Source: Tissierella sp032104385 (GTDB lineage: Bacteria; Bacillota; Clostridia; Tissierellales; Tissierellaceae). From it: a stretch of DNA of 26,574 nt. Shown here piece after piece: positions 24,340 through 26,574 of this stretch. The translations under genes were made by a program, and so were the position numbers. The notes below the pieces were generated by a model, which searched no databases, was not told the DNA's origin, and was given only the letters and a program-made list of their open reading frames with translations. Numbering within the stretch: position 1 is the first letter of the stretch; each line of letters opens with the position of its first letter. The stretch lies in the NCBI RefSeq assembly GCF_032104385.1, contig NZ_DAMCHJ010000023.1:1-26574 (forward strand). Reading direction: 5' to 3'.

Positions 24340-24900
24340 ATGAATGGAAAGTTATTTAGTAAAAGTAGCGCAAGGCTATTAGGATTAATAGCTTTTATTG
24401 CAACAGGAGGGGGCTTAATTATTTCAACAGCAGCTAATGAAGAAAATTTTTATAAGACAGAAATTTTAATAATTTTTGGATGTTTCTTTGCTATAAGTTT
24501 AGCAGATCATTTTAAAAAATTAATAGGAAAAGATGATAAAATTAAGTTTAATAAGAGAAGTTTATATGTTCTAATATGCTCATTTATAGGGGTTACTTTA
24601 ACATGGTTTATAAATCATAAAATGGGATATGGAGCAGTTATTGCTAATGGATTAGTAGGTGTAATGGCTGCCATATTTCTTCCAAATGATTTGGCTGGTA
24701 TAACATATACATCATCCTTTGTTGGAATGAGTTCATTGGCAGTGATACCCTCTATGGCAGCAGCTGCACTAGGAAGTTTGATAGTGGGATTAATTCTTTT
24801 AACTACTGTGGAAATTTATGCAGGTATTGGTGGAAAAGGTGGAACTACGGCGGCGTTGTCTACAATAATTGCGAAAACAATAATGAGGATTTTTAGTTAG
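24340..24900 (+). CDS. Twin membrane protein A, unknown family
   Basis: A 186-residue protein with about five membrane spans and no signal peptide cleavage site. The first two spans (LLGLIAFIATGGGLIIS and ILIIFGCFFAISLAD) are followed by a charged loop. The rest carries three motifs that recur at the same spacing in the next gene: GAVIA (98-102) followed by LP, SSFVGM (125-130) and GIGGKGGT (162-169). The Gly-rich GIGG-GT turn near the C-terminus may be a re-entrant or pore loop, but that is a guess. The ribosome site is weak (GGTAG at about ten bases), whereas the downstream gene has a strong one. I recognise no named family. The pair probably forms a heteromer, possibly a transporter or channel. 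Confidence 0.72.
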   Translation: MNGKLFSKSSARLLGLIAFIATGGGLIISTAANEENFYKTEILIIFGCFFAISLADHFKKLIGKDDKIKFNKRSLYVLICSFIGVTLTWFINHKMGYGAVIANGLVGVMAAIFLPNDLAGITYTSSFVGMSSLAVIPSMAAAALGSLIVGLILLTTVEIYAGIGGKGGTTAALSTIIAKTIMRIFS

Positions 24901-24910
24901 GAGGTATTTC

Positions 24911-25291
24911 ATGGAAGAAGTAATCATTTTAATAATATCAATAGTTGCAGGTATGGCTACCTATATAGTATCCAATATTTTAAAGAGAGGAGCGGTTATT
25001 GCTTCAGCTATCATAACTTTAGTATCTGGGCTTATGCTTCCCTATTTTTTTCCTTTAATGGGGAATGTATTAGCAACAGCTGCAGCTTGTTCTTCTTATG
25101 CTGGAATGATTTCTCTTGAGAATGCACTAAATCTTTTAGAAATGGCTGTAATATCTTTAATGACAGGAATACTGTTTATAGCAGCTAGAAGTGCATATAT
25201 AGGTATTGGTGGAAGGTTGGGAACAATAGCTGCTATATCATGTTTTGCATGGCTAGGTTTTAAGAAAGTGTTTGTAGGATTAGATGAATAG
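24911..25291 (+). CDS. Twin membrane protein B, paralogue of A
   Basis: A 126-residue protein with about four membrane spans, starting ten bases after gene A with TAGGAGG upstream of ATG. GAVIA (27-31), LP (43-44), SSYAGM (61-66) and GIGGRLGT (98-105) line up with gene A without gaps over the last 90 or so residues, including the following AA-S. The two are therefore tandem duplicates, with A carrying an extra N-terminal pair of spans. Such pairs usually work as a heterodimer. No known family came to mind, and the function is unknown. The Cache-domain gene follows 65 bases later in the same direction. Confidence 0.75.
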   Translation: MEEVIILIISIVAGMATYIVSNILKRGAVIASAIITLVSGLMLPYFFPLMGNVLATAAACSSYAGMISLENALNLLEMAVISLMTGILFIAARSAYIGIGGRLGTIAAISCFAWLGFKKVFVGLDE

Positions 25292-25356
25292 TCTTAGGGA
25301 TAAATATTTGTTATATAAAGTGGGGATTGTAAATGGTAAAACGGAGGGAGTAATTT

Positions 25357-26079
25357 ATGAAAATTAATAAAACAAAGTTAATAGCATATTGTGGGATGAT
25401 AGCTTTATTAGCTAGTATGATTGTAGGTTTATTAGGATTTTCAAACAGTACAAAAAATATAAATGATATCAAGAATCAATTGTTAAAAAAGCATGTTGAA
25501 AATAATATAAATTTAACGATGAAATATATCAATAACTCTTACGGGACATTAACTCAAGGAGATGGAACTTTACTTGATAGTGATGGCAATAGTATAGAAG
25601 GTAGGTTTGGGGTGGTAGACACTGTATTAGAAGACTTAGGAGATAAGTCTACTATTTTTGTTAAGGTTAAAGATGACTTTAAAAGAATTTCAACAAATAT
25701 TATGTCTGACGAAAACGAAAGAGCAATAGGTACATTTTTAGGAACTGATCATAATGCATATCAAACAGTAATAAATGGTGAGTTGTATATAGGGGAGGCA
25801 GAAATACTAGGTGAAAGTTATTATACTGCATACCAGCCCATAAAAGATAAAAATAATAATGTAATAGGGTTACTGTTTGTAGGTATGCCAACAAAAATAT
25901 TGGATAATATTATAAAACTACATGATGCAAAAATGAGTAAAATCAACATATTAATTATTGTATTAAGGGCTATTTCACTAGGTTCATTAATTGCACTGGT
26001 CAGTGCATCAGTGGCGGGTATGAAATTTAATAGTAATAAAACACACAAATCAGATGAACTTTCTGATATATGTGAATAA
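25357..26079 (+). CDS. Membrane-anchored Cache-domain sensor without output domain
   Basis: A 240-residue protein. Membrane span 1 covers about 7-27, an outside Cache domain of the kind found in chemoreceptors covers 40-190, and membrane span 2 covers 196-220. The Cache part shows GDGTLLDSDGNSIEGRFGV, STIFVKVKDDFKRISTNI, RAIGTFLGT, then YYTAYQPIKDKNNNVIGLL and FVGMP, the order seen in methyl-accepting chemotaxis proteins with a Cache_3/Cache_2-type domain. Those proteins continue with HAMP and signalling domains; here only about 20 residues follow span 2 before the stop. Either it is a truncated chemoreceptor, or it is a stand-alone small-molecule sensor that acts through a partner such as the twin membrane proteins. 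GGAGGGAG precedes ATG. Confidence 0.82.
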   Translation: MKINKTKLIAYCGMIALLASMIVGLLGFSNSTKNINDIKNQLLKKHVENNINLTMKYINNSYGTLTQGDGTLLDSDGNSIEGRFGVVDTVLEDLGDKSTIFVKVKDDFKRISTNIMSDENERAIGTFLGTDHNAYQTVINGELYIGEAEILGESYYTAYQPIKDKNNNVIGLLFVGMPTKILDNIIKLHDAKMSKINILIIVLRAISLGSLIALVSASVAGMKFNSNKTHKSDELSDICE

Positions 26080-26160
26080 CTATTTCTAATTTCAGATGAT
26101 ATAGATAAGCAAGACTTAGGAAAAATGCAGAATAAATTAAGATAATAGTTAGCAAATTTA

Positions 26161-26208
26161 AAAGATTAGTAAAAACTACACCTACTGTTAATAGTTATAC
26201 TAATCTTT
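26161..26208 (+). terminator. Terminator-like hairpin after the Cache gene
   Basis: AAAGATTAGTA pairs perfectly with TACTAATCTTT, with an inner AACTA/TAGTT stem. ATTATATA follows instead of a pure T run, so termination may be weak. It lies about 80 bases after the Cache stop codon. Confidence 0.55.
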
Positions 26209-26229
26209 ATTATATATCAAGAATAGTTG

Positions 26230-26353
26230 ATGAAAATGAATGAAGTAGCTAAAAAGATTTTGTCTAAATATATTAGGGATTTTTGATGTAGAAGACCATG
26301 TCTATCCTTTGACTTATATCTTTCTTGGCAGAATGGTAGCTAGTTATGGATGA
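26230..26353 (+). pseudogene. Short frameshifted remnant
   Basis: MKMNEVAKKILSKYIRDF ends at TGA, but in another frame DVEDHVYPLTYIFLGRM then VASYG continues to TGA 26351-26353. The two can be joined by a one-base shift near 26284. I do not recognise the protein, and there is no good ribosome site. Confidence 0.25.
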
Positions 26354-26379
26354 GTTTGTAACAAGGTTATAAGAAAATA

Positions 26380-26574
26380 ATGAAAACTATAATATGCTAT
26401 AGATATGGGCTAAAGTGGTGCAATTGGTATAAAAATTATAGGTTGATATATTATGATTTAGATGGAAATTCTAATTTAGAAATATATTTTGCTACTAAGG
26501 GAGGACTATATATTTCCGCCATCATTATTATCTTCTCAAGACATGTTGAAGTCGTAACATGGATTGTGAGTGAG
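26380..26574 (+). CDS. Open frame running off the right edge (partial)
   Basis: Sixty-five codons from ATG 26380 without a stop to the window end. The stretch YYDLDGNSNLEIYFATKGG, followed by LYISA, looks like real coding sequence of two beta strands. The start has only a weak ribosome site. No family recognised; it may be another remnant. Confidence 0.3.
   Translation, partial: MKTIICYRYGLKWCNWYKNYRLIYYDLDGNSNLEIYFATKGGLYISAIIIIFSRHVEVVTWIVSE

Overview
The window is AT-rich DNA with Firmicute-type AGGAGG ribosome sites and heavy use of AGA/ATA/TTA codons. The gene content (thiolase with two-subunit CoA transferase, oligopeptide transporter, ECF sigma factor with a membrane partner, EFR1-like flavodoxin, DUF3885, YcxB) fits an anaerobic, peptide- or acid-using member of Clostridia/Tissierellia. 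No rRNA, tRNA, CRISPR array or phage gene is visible.

The layout is a set of intact operons separated by long stretches of decayed genes. Positions 1-2870: the C-terminal part of a DUF4367 anti-sigma-like protein entering from the left edge, then a gene graveyard (Ig-like remnant, frameshifted DUF6075-like gene, collapsed IS66 element, GNAT fragment) with one intact gene inside it, a rifamycin ADP-ribosyltransferase (arr). Positions 3253-5186: a two-gene operon of an ECF sigma factor overlapping, by ATGA, a membrane-anchored serpin whose N-terminus looks like an anti-sigma segment. Positions 5187-7552: terminators, a GNAT pseudogene and one intact orphan gene.

Positions 7553-13554: a divergent LysR regulator facing a five-gene operon, CoA-transferase alpha and beta, thiolase, YczE-like membrane protein and a DASS-type carboxylate transporter. 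Together these could import a short-chain 3-oxoacid such as acetoacetate, activate it with CoA from acetyl-CoA and cleave it to acetyl-CoA. The logic matches E. coli atoDAEB, but with a different transporter and regulator. A 10+10 bp palindrome lies between lysR and the operon.

Positions 13766-17520: another decayed or poorly known stretch: an EFR1-like flavodoxin broken by a TGA, a DUF3885 protein, a YcxB protein fused in frame to the stump of another gene, a decayed antitoxin start and a small membrane protein. Positions 17685-23847: a complete opp-type peptide ABC transporter (lipoprotein, two permeases, two ATPases) with a good sigma-A promoter, a long leader with a hairpin and a terminator. 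Positions 24340-26079: two small membrane proteins that are paralogues of each other, followed by a Cache-domain membrane protein with no signalling output domain. The last 500 bases hold a terminator, a broken gene and a short open frame running off the edge.

The best candidates for something undescribed are the ECF sigma-serpin pair and the twin-membrane-protein/Cache module. Both readings are inference from sequence.
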